Notes: generated by a model from the sequence alone, not told the origin. Counted from the first letter of the stretch, positions 17,601 through 27,194 are shown. The stretch is 64,000 bases of DNA from Granulicella rosea (GCF_900188085.1 NZ_FZOU01000004.1:186001-250000); one strand, 5' to 3'. Made by a program: numbers and translations.

Positions 17601-18677
17601 GGTCGCCACCGGCGAGTTGGATCCGGAGACCGCGATAAGAAGATTGAACTGATCGAGGAAGTTTAGCGCGCCCACTTCCAGCGGCACTTCGGAGAGTTGC
17701 TTTGGGCCGGAGATGACCAGGTCTCCCCACGGGTCGGTGGTGATTCCCGTCGCGGCCGAGACCTTCACGATAGCGTTCAAGAGAGTGAGATTCGAAGCGC
17801 CCGTATTGCCAACCGTGGTCAGCGCTCCATTGCTCACGACAGAGACAAGACCGCCGCTGGCATTGCCTGTTGCGCTATCGCAGTAATACACATTGCCGTC
17901 GCCGGCGACCGTAACCTGGGCGTAGGCGTTCGTCGCGAGTTTATCGGCCAGCACGCTGACCGTTCCAGCCGCGGATGTCTTGAACTGAATCATACGGTTG
18001 TACGATCCGCTCGATACGTTGTCGGCGATGTCGACGAGATACACGTTACCGGCGCCATCGGAATACACATCGCCAACCTGCAGGCTGGTGAAGCTTGAAT
18101 TGATACTGCTCGCGGACCAGACACATGGCGCGGTCGCGGACGCGGTACATGCCGTCGTAAGGCTTCCTATCGGCAGCCCTGTCGCCACATAGCCACTGTT
18201 CGCTTTGATGGCGGCGATGTTAGGGACACCGCTCGCCGCAGGGATCTCGACCAACGCGGCGCCAGCGCCATTGCCGTTTGAGACCCATAACGCACCGGAA
18301 GCGTCGACGAATACGCTGTTTGAATTGAGCGCGCCCAGGCCACTGACGAGCGGCGTCGGCGATGTAATCGTCGCCGCGGGGCTGGCCGCCGGAATCTCGT
18401 ACAGCGTGCTGCTCGTGCCGCTGGTATGGTTGACGTAAAAGACGTTGCCCAACTTATCGACGCCAACTCTTCCCGGCGCGATGCTCGTCGACCCGGCGCT
18501 GTAAAGCGTGGTGGTCGCGGTCGTCACAGCGGTGGGAATGTAAAACGAGTAAGGGTTGGTCTGAGCCATGGAGGATCGTGCTGACACGGCAATAAGCGCC
18601 ATTGTCGCTGTCTTCATCCAGCGCATCACCCGTGGCTTGATCTCCGACCATGCATGCTTCGAGAACTCTTTTTTCAT
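14700..18677 (-). CDS. large secreted NHL-repeat/Ig-like protein
   Basis: 1325 residues. The N-terminal two-thirds carry NHL-type propeller repeats (DPWGDLVISG, GLTIDGYNNFYIADTGNNRI, GLGLDAAGDLFIADTGNRRI). A choice-of-anchor/Ig-like domain follows (NIGNSTLILSATPTVT, CGLTLDFTP). Next is a chitobiase/hexosaminidase C-terminal-like module (ATVYYTTNGNTPTTSSPVYT) and a membrane-like segment (IPGAVLAMLLFFGGLRKRKR), then a second hydrophobic stretch ending MSGCGG. Such proteins are common in Terriglobia; they are probably surface proteins of unknown ligand. I choose ATG 18677, which has GGAG eight bases upstream; the longer reading overlaps the receptor gene. It lies 61 bp after that receptor and is probably co-transcribed. 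Confidence 0.85.
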   Translation of the reverse strand: MKKEFSKHAWSEIKPRVMRWMKTATMALIAVSARSSMAQTNPYSFYIPTAVTTATTTLYSAGSTSIAPGRVGVDKLGNVFYVNHTSGTSSTLYEIPAASPAATITSPTPLVSGLGALNSNSVFVDASGALWVSNGNGAGAALVEIPAASGVPNIAAIKANSGYVATGLPIGSLTTACTASATAPCVWSASSINSSFTSLQVGDVYSDGAGNVYLVDIADNVSSGSYNRMIQFKTSAAGTVSVLADKLATNAYAQVTVAGDGNVYYCDSATGNASGGLVSVVSNGALTTVGNTGASNLTLLNAIVKVSAATGITTDPWGDLVISGPKQLSEVPLEVGALNFLDQFNLLIAVSGSNSPVATNNVTYGGTIDVHGNYYFASATNVMLVEVGGHNFGQVNVGTEITTAAPYFAVTWDIPTQLVASGSFPTASPSTLSAANAGFLQSFPNGNSKNFYGGTPYSASTTGSYLLMYFQPVHAGLLRGSDAPQGYPNALAAADPGGATVGATDYAANPAYTVNLQGVGVGPQPMFLPGIASKAVSLSQLYTSQSHTTKAVGFTPQAVAVDTYGDIFVTDTTNSSLDVSCLAATANTAAALSSFCQANGPGYTYKVNYTLNKTLTPTSFVTPVELALDGANSAYVLDGGSSTPILTKLPYATMIPSIVIPSGASVGGLAIQSPHGLTIDGYNNFYIADTGNNRIIQGRQNNAQYSQNTVYISSLITFGGTTLNGPTGLGLDAAGDLFIADTGNRRIVEYSVSGVPSIVSTTGVTLTNPTGVKVLPSGALVVADSTLGLVLVSGGAGSVMSTGSIKLSSTGGLALDVASNIYVADPTGGQVVELNLNSPGATSFPDTLKPDSTGTHTSKETSSIYNIGNSTLILSATPTVTDSTASATNEFSVDPNNACVAGTSLAPNATCGLTLDFTPSATAIVYTPTTGAATIADNMQAYSLVASPAFSSEDIASFGTAGSSQTVNLSGNAIVPFTAQSITFTAPAAVTYSASIPPIQLVATGGGTGNPVIFSIVSGTGVLSGTNNSILTLKDIGTTVVAANQAGGLANGVYYSAAPQVTQSAVVNPIGVVATPVFSVAGGTYTAVQSVTISDATAGATVYYTTNGNTPTTSSPVYTGQTIPVTVTTTIKAIAVGAPGYATSAVATATYTLNPDFILTPYVSNFTIPNGLGGSATLTITPEFGFTGTVALSCSGLSGKDACTFLDSNGNLTTNLVVKSTSVVYGSLIIQANETASASYRDPRGMRIPGAVLAMLLFFGGLRKRKRLATLMLLMLGIAGTAMMSGCGGASTTGKVHTSTFTLTATSGGVVHTQTITLNVDNLGN

Positions 18678-18738
18678 GACACAATCTCCAATATTCTTAA
18701 ACCGATCCGACGCGCCGCCGATACGTTGACGCAACCAG

Positions 18739-21700
18739 TTAGAAGGCATATTTCACCGACACTTCCATCACCCTGCGTCCTGTGCGGATAGGAGCGAATC
18801 CGAAGTTAGCATTCTGGTTCGTCGTTGCGGCCAAGTCCTGGTTGATATCCGTAAGGCCCTGCGTCTGCGTAAAGTTCATCGAGTAGCCTCCCGGAAAGAG
18901 ATTTGAGAAGGTGTAGTTCGCGCGATTGATAAAGTTGAAGGCGGCAACTCGGAGTTGCAGACTCTGCTTATCGGCGACCTTGTACTCCTTGCGTACGGCA
19001 AGGTCCGCGTTGAAGAAGGCCGGTCCGCGCAGATTGCCGTAGTTGTATTGCCCCTGCGTGCCGAGCGGGGCCAGATGGAAGGCTGTTCCGTCGATGTACT
19101 GGTGAGGATGTTTGCCTCTGGGATTCCCTGTCAGGATTGGCTGAATCTGAATATCCGGCGTACCCAGCAGATAGGAGTTATTGATAGGCAGAGAGCATGT
19201 TGCTGGAGTTCCGCTTGCGGTGCATGTGCTGGTGTTGCTTGTGCCTGGGATCGTGCCAGTGGTGCCGGGCGGCACGGTAATCGTGCCGGTCAACTGAAAG
19301 TTGCCGCCGATGAGGCTTTGCAACAGCGTGCCGCTCTGGTAATTCACAATGCCGGAGATCTCCCAGCCATTTGTCACCCAGCCCACATAGCGCTCGCTTA
19401 CAAGTTGACCAAGGTTATACGAATACGTGAAGTTGAGAATATTCGTGCGATCGATGCTCAAGGGCAGATAGTCGTTGGCAAGATTGGTCGGGTCGCTGCC
19501 GTTGATCGCGCCCAGCGCCTTGCTCCATGTGTAGTTCCCGCTCAAGCGAACATTCTTGCGAGACCAGTGCAACTGCGTCTGCAGCGCGTTGTAGTTCGAA
19601 TAGCCGCGGTGACGAATCGCATTGATGGCGCTGTAAAGGGGATAAGGCCGGTACGAGTCGGTATCGGATATCTGCAGGTTCGCCAGAGTCGGAATATTTC
19701 CATTGGTGAAGATCGACCACAACCTGCCGATATTGGCGGCTGTGTCGGCGCGCCCCGCATTTGGCTCGGGACCATACAACGACCCAATGGGCAGGGCGTT
19801 GATGTTACGCAGGTTGTTGGATTCCATCAGGTGATCGCCATAGTTGCCGACGTACGCGATCTCGAAGAACACGTTCTTCGGGAAGCGCTGATCGATCACG
19901 GCGTTGTAAGTCTGCACGCGCGACGTCTCGTCGTCATTCGCGATATGGACGTTGATACTCGCATCCTTGACGAAGGACGTGGTCACGTTCGTGATGCCGC
20001 TTTGCAGCAGGTTGAGATTCTTGAAGGTGTGTCCGCTGTTCGGCAGGGTATACGTTCTTTGTCCCTCGGCGGTCTGGTCGGCAAGTAGACCGTCGTTGTA
20101 AGAATCGTGCTGGCGATAGATGCCGTAACCCGCGCGAAAGATGGTCTTCGAGTCGCCGCGGAAGTCGTACACAAAGCCGAAGCGCGGCTCTACAAAGACC
20201 GGACGTGTCGGAACGCCGGTCAGCGGGATCGATGCGTCGATCGCGTGATACAGCACCCCTGGTGAGGCCAGCGGCGCGCCACTGCGATAGGAGACGGGGT
20301 CGAAGATGGCTACGCCCTGGCCATGCGGATCGCTCCACGGCGTCAGGTGCTCGAGCCGGACGCCCGCGTCGACCGACATGTGACGGCCAACCAACCAGTG
20401 GTCCTGAACATACCCGCTGAAGGAGTAGAAGAAGACGTTCGTCTCGACCTTCTTATTCACCTGACTGATATTTCCGATGATTCCTTCATAAAGGTCCGCG
20501 GTGTTATTGGCCGTTCCGTACACAGTCGATCCATCGGCATCGGAGAAGGAAGTGGGATGATAGTAATCGCTGAGCGATCCGTTGGTATTCTGCGCGGCAA
20601 GCTGCGGGTTGGAATCCCACTGGTAATAAATACCCGCGCGGAAGGTGTGTCTGCCAAGGAGCTTGGTGATGTTATCGCCGGCCACGCGTAGTTGCTTCTT
20701 CGTGAAATCGCCGCCATAGGTTGGATCTTCATAACTCATGAACGGCAACGCGGCATAGGTCGAGCTGCCGTAGGTCTGGTCGCTGGGTATGCCCACCGAA
20801 CCGTTCGCAAAGAGAAGCGAGTAGGGATCACCGGTCAGAGCGGAGGGGGTCTTCAGATTGAAGGTCTGCGAGAAGTAAGCGCCGCCAGCATAAAACTGAT
20901 TGGTCAAAGACCCGCCGAAAACCGTCGTCACTTCGAAGCTTGCGACGTGCGAGGTCGCGGTGCCGACGTAGCCGCCGCCGGGCGTGTCCATCGCGCCGCC
21001 CATGCCGTTAGCGCCGGAGCGTCCATAGGCGCCGGACGGCTGATACTGCTTGCCGCTCTCAAGACCATAGGAAAGGAAGGCATGGGTCTTATCCGAGAGC
21101 GCGTAATCAAGCCGGCTCTTCAACTGGTAAAGATTGCTGTTGACGAAGTCCGTCTGCAAATAGTTGTATTGGCCGTTGCTCGCCACATTGGGCAGCGGCA
21201 GCGTATTAATCAGCGCCTTGCCAAGCGGATCGCCGTAGAGGCTGATGTCTCCATTCGTGATCGGTTCCGCGTTCACCCCAAGCGGACCCTGTATGGGAGT
21301 AGCGCAGATCGTCGTATAGATGGCGTTCGGGCAATAGTACTGGGCTGTGGTCGCGGAGGTTGAACCCGGAACATACTTGGGATTCAGCACCCGGTTTGGC
21401 CCCAGCATCGAGTTCAATTCCGCGTCGCTGAAAATGCCCTTGTGCATGTTCGCCGTGGGCACCATCGCGGTGACTGTTGCGGCATATGGGCTGTTATAGG
21501 CGTATACGCTGCGCTGTGCGTACTCCTCCGTTCCAAGGAAGAAGGTCAGCTTCTTTGCGCTGTTGAACCCAAGGCCTGGAATCCGCACGGGACCGCCAAT
21601 GGTGAAGCCCGGATAGATCTGCCGATCGTGCGGCGGCTGCGACCCAACGTACTTTGCCTGCCAGTCCAGCGAGTTCAGTTGATAGGTGCGCGCATAGGTA

Positions 21701-22569
21701 TAGAGCGAACCGTGGTAGATATCTCCTCCCGACTTACCGATCGCATTCACAACGACCGGTCCGTGCGCCGTATCGGAGGTGAAGCTGCCTGTCTGCACCT
21801 TCACTTCAGCAACCTGATCGTAGTTCACGTTTTGAATCGCGAGACCATAAGAACCCGGGTCCGTGATATCCATTCCATCGGAGAGCAGAGCGGTCGAATT
21901 GGTCTGCGTGCCATTGCCGGAGTAAGCCCCGATGGCGCCCCCAAACGAGACAAGCCCCGGATCGTAGGCTGCATTGGCGAAGTTCGTCGTGTTCTGCACG
22001 ATCGCCATACCGGGCAGGATCTTGAGCAGCTCGGTCACGTCGCGACCCTCAACGGCGAGGTGGTCGATATCGTCCGCCGAGATCAGCGTGCTCGTCTCGG
22101 CCGAGTCCGTGCTCACCTGCCCATGCACGTCGGTCACGGTGATCGACGCCGCCTCTCCAACCAGCATCTTGATATCGCGGAAGGTGCGCTGGTCGCCCGG
22201 ATTCAGATGAATGCCAGCAAGCTCCTGCCCCTGGAAGCCGCGCGCCTCAACCTCAAGCGTGTAGTCTCCGGTGTCGAGGCCGGAGAAGGAAAATACGCCG
22301 GAGCCGTTGCTGGTTGTCGACAACGTCTTCCCTGTGGCTGTGTTCTTCAACTCGATCTGCGCCTTGGGAATCAAGGCTCCCGATTGATCGTGAATCACGC
22401 CGTCCACGTTGGCGCTGCTCTGGGCAAAGGCGCTAGAAGAAGCGCAAAGAACGGTCGCCGCGAGAAGCAGCGTGGTCCGCGTCATCGCATGCACATTGGA
22501 AGATATCTTCGTCCCGAAGAAGCGCAATTTGTATCCATCCTGTCTGTGGCGTCTATTGTCGTGTGTCAT
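18739..22569 (-). CDS. TonB-dependent receptor, Oar-like
   Basis: 1276 residues. A 28-residue N-terminal extension precedes the signal peptide (MTRTTLLLAATVLCASSSAFA). A carboxypeptidase-regulatory-like domain follows (VDGVIHDQSGALIPKAQIEL). The plug contains VEGRDVTELLKILPGM and TALLSDGMDITDPGS, then the barrel, ending in VMEVSVKYAF. ATG 22569 has GGGAGG seven bases upstream and is preferred; ATG 22485, directly at the signal peptide, is the alternative. It heads a unit with the NHL protein and faces the two-component regulators. Its promoter carries the box shared with GH39 and GH115, so import of a xylan-derived ligand is a reasonable inference. Confidence 0.9.
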   Translation of the reverse strand: MTHDNRRHRQDGYKLRFFGTKISSNVHAMTRTTLLLAATVLCASSSAFAQSSANVDGVIHDQSGALIPKAQIELKNTATGKTLSTTSNGSGVFSFSGLDTGDYTLEVEARGFQGQELAGIHLNPGDQRTFRDIKMLVGEAASITVTDVHGQVSTDSAETSTLISADDIDHLAVEGRDVTELLKILPGMAIVQNTTNFANAAYDPGLVSFGGAIGAYSGNGTQTNSTALLSDGMDITDPGSYGLAIQNVNYDQVAEVKVQTGSFTSDTAHGPVVVNAIGKSGGDIYHGSLYTYARTYQLNSLDWQAKYVGSQPPHDRQIYPGFTIGGPVRIPGLGFNSAKKLTFFLGTEEYAQRSVYAYNSPYAATVTAMVPTANMHKGIFSDAELNSMLGPNRVLNPKYVPGSTSATTAQYYCPNAIYTTICATPIQGPLGVNAEPITNGDISLYGDPLGKALINTLPLPNVASNGQYNYLQTDFVNSNLYQLKSRLDYALSDKTHAFLSYGLESGKQYQPSGAYGRSGANGMGGAMDTPGGGYVGTATSHVASFEVTTVFGGSLTNQFYAGGAYFSQTFNLKTPSALTGDPYSLLFANGSVGIPSDQTYGSSTYAALPFMSYEDPTYGGDFTKKQLRVAGDNITKLLGRHTFRAGIYYQWDSNPQLAAQNTNGSLSDYYHPTSFSDADGSTVYGTANNTADLYEGIIGNISQVNKKVETNVFFYSFSGYVQDHWLVGRHMSVDAGVRLEHLTPWSDPHGQGVAIFDPVSYRSGAPLASPGVLYHAIDASIPLTGVPTRPVFVEPRFGFVYDFRGDSKTIFRAGYGIYRQHDSYNDGLLADQTAEGQRTYTLPNSGHTFKNLNLLQSGITNVTTSFVKDASINVHIANDDETSRVQTYNAVIDQRFPKNVFFEIAYVGNYGDHLMESNNLRNINALPIGSLYGPEPNAGRADTAANIGRLWSIFTNGNIPTLANLQISDTDSYRPYPLYSAINAIRHRGYSNYNALQTQLHWSRKNVRLSGNYTWSKALGAINGSDPTNLANDYLPLSIDRTNILNFTYSYNLGQLVSERYVGWVTNGWEISGIVNYQSGTLLQSLIGGNFQLTGTITVPPGTTGTIPGTSNTSTCTASGTPATCSLPINNSYLLGTPDIQIQPILTGNPRGKHPHQYIDGTAFHLAPLGTQGQYNYGNLRGPAFFNADLAVRKEYKVADKQSLQLRVAAFNFINRANYTFSNLFPGGYSMNFTQTQGLTDINQDLAATTNQNANFGFAPIRTGRRVMEVSVKYAF

Positions 22570-23112
22570 CGAACAACCTCCCGAAATCTTCCTGATTCCT
22601 GCGCGCCGCATATCTCATCCGGCTCGCTCGTGTTGCCTTTGGACCAATCTTCGATTCGCGTCTGAAGAGAGGTTCGTACCGTCCGCATAAGCTCGGATAT
22701 CCCTATTGAAAACGTCTTCGCCCGCGCATCTTTCGCAAGCTGAGGCGACCCAGCCCGGTCTCATGCAACTCTGTTGTCCGGGATCCCTGTGTCCGCATCC
22801 TGGCTGGCCGCTCCGCGGAGACGTTGTCATGTAATCCTGCAACTTCCTCTGCACTGAATTACCTCTCGTAGCATTCCGGAATCCGCTCGACTCGCCGGGC
22901 AGGAGTTTCAGCGCACGAAGAAGGTGTTGTCAATTGCGGGCTAAGATTAGCGACCGCTCACAGCCCTTCACAACCGACCAAAGTATAGGTCTCTGGAAAT
23001 AGGCACTTGCGGAGTTCGCATGAGAGAGGGCAGAATCACTTCACGCCGTCGGCCCTGTGTTTCGCGTCGGCAAGCGTAGAAGCCGTCTTCTCGAAGAGAC
23101 GCCCGGGAACGC
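22570..23112. other. 543-bp regulatory region between receptor and two-component genes
   Basis: No convincing gene is seen in either direction. It holds the leftward receptor promoter (22944-22987) and, on the other side, the untranslated lead-in of the response regulator. The receptor leader of about 370 nt has no recognisable riboswitch. Confidence 0.5.
22944..22987 (-). promoter_or_regulatory. receptor promoter with conserved activator-like box
   Basis: On the minus strand, TATACTTTGGTCGGTTGT (22987-22970) is identical over 18 bp to the GH39 box. It is followed by -35 TTGTGA (22973-22968), an 18-bp spacer and -10 TAATCT (22949-22944). It may also serve the divergent regulators. Confidence 0.55.
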
Positions 23113-23724
23113 ATGACCAATGTTCTAATCGTCGACGATCACCCCATCACCCGCACCGGCCTGGGCGCGATCCTGCAGACACAATCTTCCTACCACGTCT
23201 GCGGAGAAGGTGGAACGGTTCAGGAGGCTCTGGCCCTGTTCGACCGGCTTCGCCCCGACATCACGCTGCTCGATCTAAAGCTGCCGGACGGGCACGGAGT
23301 CGACGCGATCCGGAAGATCAGACAGCTTGATCCGAGCGCAAAGATACTGGTCATTACCACCTACGAGGGCGATGAAGATATCCACCAGGCGCTGCGCGAG
23401 GGAGCGCGGGGATACCTGGTCAAGGGAGCCTCGCACGAGACGATCTTTCGCGCTCTGCGCAGGGTTGAGGAAGGCGCCATCTTTCTGCCGCAGCCGGTAA
23501 ACAGCACCCTGAGAAATCGCAGCTCGGAGAATCTCACACCGCGCGAAAGGCAGGTTCTCTCTCTCATCGTCGCGGGAAAAAGCAATCGCGAGATTGGCGA
23601 CTTACTCAACATTAAAGAGGTCAGCGTCAAGGCGCATGTGACTCTGATTCTGTCGCGCCTGCAGGTAACCGACCGGACACAGGCCGCCGTCGCAGCGATC
23701 AAACGGGGCCTCGTACACCTGTAG
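23113..23724 (+). CDS. NarL/FixJ-type response regulator
   Basis: 203 residues. The receiver domain (1-120) has the acidic pocket DD at 8-9, the phosphoacceptor Asp54 in TLLDLKLPDG, Thr in VITTYEG and Lys in YLVKGAS. A LuxR-type helix-turn-helix occupies about 135-195 (LTPRERQVLSLIVAGKSNREIGDLL). It lies 23 bp before the sensor kinase gene and is very probably its partner. Candidate targets are the three shared promoter boxes of the xylan locus, one of which lies 126 bp upstream of this gene. The ribosome site is weak. Confidence 0.92.
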   Translation: MTNVLIVDDHPITRTGLGAILQTQSSYHVCGEGGTVQEALALFDRLRPDITLLDLKLPDGHGVDAIRKIRQLDPSAKILVITTYEGDEDIHQALREGARGYLVKGASHETIFRALRRVEEGAIFLPQPVNSTLRNRSSENLTPRERQVLSLIVAGKSNREIGDLLNIKEVSVKAHVTLILSRLQVTDRTQAAVAAIKRGLVHL

Positions 23725-23747
23725 CAGCGCGCGTCTACTTCGCAATC

Positions 23748-26702
23748 ATGAAAGCTCGGACCAACTCCAACTCGACGGGTTGCAGCGTCGCACGAGGGCC
23801 TGCCAGACAGCTGATGCTGGCGCTCGTGCTCATGTTCCCCTGCCTCTGCCTGGGACAGGGCGAGTCCTTCAGCATCAGCACCTGGGGAACGCACGACGGC
23901 CTGCCCGAGATGTCCGTGCAGGGCCTCGCCATCGAACCGCGAGGAGGCCTCTACGTCGGGACATCGGGCGGCCTTTGCCTCTTCGACGGGACCTATTGCA
24001 AACCTCTTCAGAACCGCGAGATGAGCAAGTTTCCCGCAAGCAATCTCACCGCTCTCTTCCGTGCGCGGGATCAGTCCGTCTGGGTCGGCACCGTTGGAGG
24101 TGGGCTCCTTCATATCACCTCGGACCGCGTTGAGGTCTTCGATCGTCGAAGCGGCCTGGAAGACCCCTATGTCAGGGCCATCTTTGAAGACTCCAGAGGA
24201 CATCTCTGGGTCGGCACGGAGGATGGGCTCTTTCGCCGCTCCGGCGCCGCCTTTCAAAAGATCGAGCTGCCCCAGGACCTGGGACGTCAGGAGGTCTATG
24301 CGCTCGCCGAAGACGCGCAAAAGAGATTAGTCGTCGGCGGCAACGAACTCGTCTATCTCGACGAGTCGGAGAGTGCAACGCCTGTCTCGACCGAAGCGCG
24401 TGTGCCCTTTCCCCTTCGCAGCCTGCTCTCCACGAAGGATGGCCGCCTCTTACTCGGAACGCTCGGCGGATTGTTTGAACGCTCCGGCGAAACCTTCAAC
24501 AGGCTCCCCATCCCGCATGGCGACGTCGAAGCGCTTTGCGAATCCGCGGACGGCGCGATCTGGGCCGGCACCATCGCGAACGGCCTTTGGCGTTTGCAGC
24601 GAGGCAAGGCCTTGCAGGTTCTCATCGGCGACGACCAACCCGGACACTCCATCCTCGCCATGTCGGCCGACGCCAATGGGAGACTTTGGATCGGCACCGA
24701 AAGCGGCCTCAGCAGAATTGAACCGACGGATGTACACGTCATTCCATCCCCGGTCGCATCGGTCGATCGCGAGACGCTCAGCATCTCTCCAAGAGGAACT
24801 GTCTTACTCGTAAATAGCCAGGTATACCGGCTCGACTCCGCGATGCCGAAGGTCGTGCCTCTTCCATTGCCGGGAAATCCAAAAATACTCAACTTACTTT
24901 ATGCCAGCGACCGATCCGTATGGGTCGGAACAGCCGGCAATGGAGTGTTTCGGTTGGATAGCGAAGGCCACACGACGCAATATGCCTCATGGGCTCGGCT
25001 CAAGATCGCCGGGAACTTCCCCAGAGGAATCGCAGAGGGAGTGAACGGCGACATATGGGTCGCCAGCGGCTTTGGACTGAACCGGATTACGGCGGCGGGC
25101 ATCAACCAGTTCGACTCGCTGAATGGCCTTCCCAATCGCAACGTCCGCACGCTGCATCGCGATCGTAACGGCTGCATGTGGGTCGGTACGGATGGCGGTC
25201 CCGCGGTCTACTGCGGTGGACACTTCGTAGAAAATCGAGCGACTCAGTCGCTGCGCGGCGAAGAGATATGGGCGATGACGGAGGATGCCAACGGAACCAT
25301 GTGGCTGGGAACGCGTAACCACGGTATCTACGCTTATCGCGAGCCGGAGTTACACCATTTTTCTATCTCGGATGGATTGCTGAGTAACTTCACCTGCGGT
25401 CTGGTCGCAGACAGAAATGGAACGCTCTGGATCTCCAGCCCAGAGGGACTTTCGTCGATCTCCATCGATCAGTCGCTGAGTGAGTCGAAGAATACCGATC
25501 TCGTCTTTGCACGTCCGCACCCGCTTCCACGCGGCGCCGAAAATCTGAAATTCAATGCGGGCCGCTTTCCGAACGCTGTGGTCGACGATCGCGGCATCGT
25601 CTGGTTCGCAACGTCCAGCGGACCGGTCTACGTCGATCCATCCCAACCCACGCTGACGCACGCATGGGATGGACCGGTTCCAGTCATCACCTCGGTCCTT
25701 GCCGACGAAGCGTATCTGCAACGCGTCTCTTCCGTAAGAGTTCCTCCGCGCTCCAAGCTCCTGACCTTCACCTTTGGCGCGACCTATCTTGGATCGGAGC
25801 AGGATATGTTGCTCGCCTATCGGCTGCGCGGGGCGGACGATAAGTGGGCGTCATCCGCCGGCGCCCACCAGGTCGAGTACAGGGCGCTGCCTCCGGGAAC
25901 ATACACCTTCGAACTGAGAGCTTATAGCCGCGCGCAACCCGACACATGGAAAGACGCCCATGTCTCCTTCGTCGTGCCAGTCGTCTGGTATCGCAGCATC
26001 TGGTTCTACCTCTTGATTCTGCCATGCGTAGCTGCCGCTTCCTTACTGCTGTACATGCTTCATCTTCAGCAGATCAAAGGTCGTTTCAAGCTGATCCTGG
26101 AAGAACGGACGAGGCTCGCGCGCGAGATGCATGACACCCTGATTCAGGGTTGCAACGGAGTCGCGATGCTGCTCGAAGCAGAGGCCAGCAGCCGCGGCCT
26201 GCCCGGAAGCAGCTACCTGGATATCGCGCGGGAGCAACTCCAGGCGACGGTCGCGGATGCTCGCGAAGCTGTATGGAACCTGCGCCAGACGGAGTTGGAG
26301 TCGGATCTTATCATCGCCGCGCTCAAGAACATCTCCACCCAGGCGTCCGAATCGTTTGGCATTCCGGTCACCGTGCATCATGCCGCAAAGCTACCCAAAC
26401 TTCCAGCAGATGCGGCCCATGAGATCCTCATGATCGTTCGCGAGGCCGTCACCAATGCCGGTAGTCACGGACATCCGCGCGCCATACGGATCGATGCACA
26501 ACACAGCGAGGATTACCTCTCCTTCAGGGTATGCGACGATGGCGTCGGCTTTGGCGTCGATGCAGCTTCAGCCATGGGGGACGATCACTATGGCATCCTC
26601 GGAATGCATGAGCGAGCTGCGATGATCGGCGCCAACCTCGAGATCACCAGCACCCCCGGGGCCGGCGCCTGCATCCTTCTCACACTCAAGATGAAATCCT
26701 GA
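23748..26702 (+). CDS. propeller-sensor histidine kinase (HisKA_3 type)
   Basis: 984 residues with a signal/anchor segment (about 20-38). Two seven-bladed regulator-propeller arrays follow, with repeats of the type IWAGT, LWIGTESGL and MWVGTDGG (about 45-630). A Y_Y_Y-like beta domain covers about 665-745, one transmembrane helix about 747-770 (SIWFYLLILPCVAAASLLLY), then HisKA_3 with the phosphoacceptor His795 in AREMHDTLIQG. The ATPase has MIVREAVTNAGSHG and VCDDGVGFGV with YGILGMHERA. The outer part would sense oligosaccharides in the periplasm, as in Bacteroides-type systems. There is no receiver domain, so it signals to the separate regulator at 23113. Confidence 0.93.
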   Translation: MKARTNSNSTGCSVARGPARQLMLALVLMFPCLCLGQGESFSISTWGTHDGLPEMSVQGLAIEPRGGLYVGTSGGLCLFDGTYCKPLQNREMSKFPASNLTALFRARDQSVWVGTVGGGLLHITSDRVEVFDRRSGLEDPYVRAIFEDSRGHLWVGTEDGLFRRSGAAFQKIELPQDLGRQEVYALAEDAQKRLVVGGNELVYLDESESATPVSTEARVPFPLRSLLSTKDGRLLLGTLGGLFERSGETFNRLPIPHGDVEALCESADGAIWAGTIANGLWRLQRGKALQVLIGDDQPGHSILAMSADANGRLWIGTESGLSRIEPTDVHVIPSPVASVDRETLSISPRGTVLLVNSQVYRLDSAMPKVVPLPLPGNPKILNLLYASDRSVWVGTAGNGVFRLDSEGHTTQYASWARLKIAGNFPRGIAEGVNGDIWVASGFGLNRITAAGINQFDSLNGLPNRNVRTLHRDRNGCMWVGTDGGPAVYCGGHFVENRATQSLRGEEIWAMTEDANGTMWLGTRNHGIYAYREPELHHFSISDGLLSNFTCGLVADRNGTLWISSPEGLSSISIDQSLSESKNTDLVFARPHPLPRGAENLKFNAGRFPNAVVDDRGIVWFATSSGPVYVDPSQPTLTHAWDGPVPVITSVLADEAYLQRVSSVRVPPRSKLLTFTFGATYLGSEQDMLLAYRLRGADDKWASSAGAHQVEYRALPPGTYTFELRAYSRAQPDTWKDAHVSFVVPVVWYRSIWFYLLILPCVAAASLLLYMLHLQQIKGRFKLILEERTRLAREMHDTLIQGCNGVAMLLEAEASSRGLPGSSYLDIAREQLQATVADAREAVWNLRQTELESDLIIAALKNISTQASESFGIPVTVHHAAKLPKLPADAAHEILMIVREAVTNAGSHGHPRAIRIDAQHSEDYLSFRVCDDGVGFGVDAASAMGDDHYGILGMHERAAMIGANLEITSTPGAGACILLTLKMKS

Positions 26703-26792
26703 CACGGACATCTGGCAACGCCGGCGCGAAGGCTCGGAGGAACGTCTGGGATCCCTCCTCGCGACGCGGCTTCGCATCATCGGCCTGTCTTG

Positions 26793-27194
26793 TTATCGCG
26801 GCTTTGCGTACTCTTCGTCGGTGACCGGCTCAAGCCAATCCACGGCCTTACCATCCAGCACCTCCGTGATCGCGATGTGAGACATGCCTGTCTGTGCCGA
26901 GGCGCCGTGCCAGTGCTTCTCGCCGACTTCAAAGAAGACGACATCCCCTGGCTTGACCTCCTCAATCGGTTCGCCCTCGCGCTGGACCAGGCCTACGCCC
27001 TGGACGATAACGATCGTTTGCCCCGAGGGGTGCGTGTGCCAGCGCGTGCGCGCTCCCGGCTCGAAGGTGACCATGCCTCCGTTCGAATGCCGACCACCAT
27101 CCGGTGGAAAAAGTGAATCGACGCGGACGTTGCCGGTGAACCAATCAGCCGGTCCGGCCATGGAAGGGGTAGCGCCAACTCGTGTGATCTTCAT
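26793..27194 (-). CDS. small cupin-domain protein
   Basis: 133 residues, a single cupin barrel. The metal-binding motif is visible as TRWHTHPSGQTIVIVQGVG (two His, one Gln) with the second motif PGDVVFFEVGEKHWHG. Close relatives are annotated as quercetin-dioxygenase-like cupins. They often sit beside carboxymuconolactone-decarboxylase-like genes, as here. AAAGGA lies six bases before the ATG. It is 66 bp after the CMD gene and shares its direction, so it is likely the last gene of a three-gene unit. The substrate is unknown. Confidence 0.88.
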   Translation of the reverse strand: MKITRVGATPSMAGPADWFTGNVRVDSLFPPDGGRHSNGGMVTFEPGARTRWHTHPSGQTIVIVQGVGLVQREGEPIEEVKPGDVVFFEVGEKHWHGASAQTGMSHIAITEVLDGKAVDWLEPVTDEEYAKPR

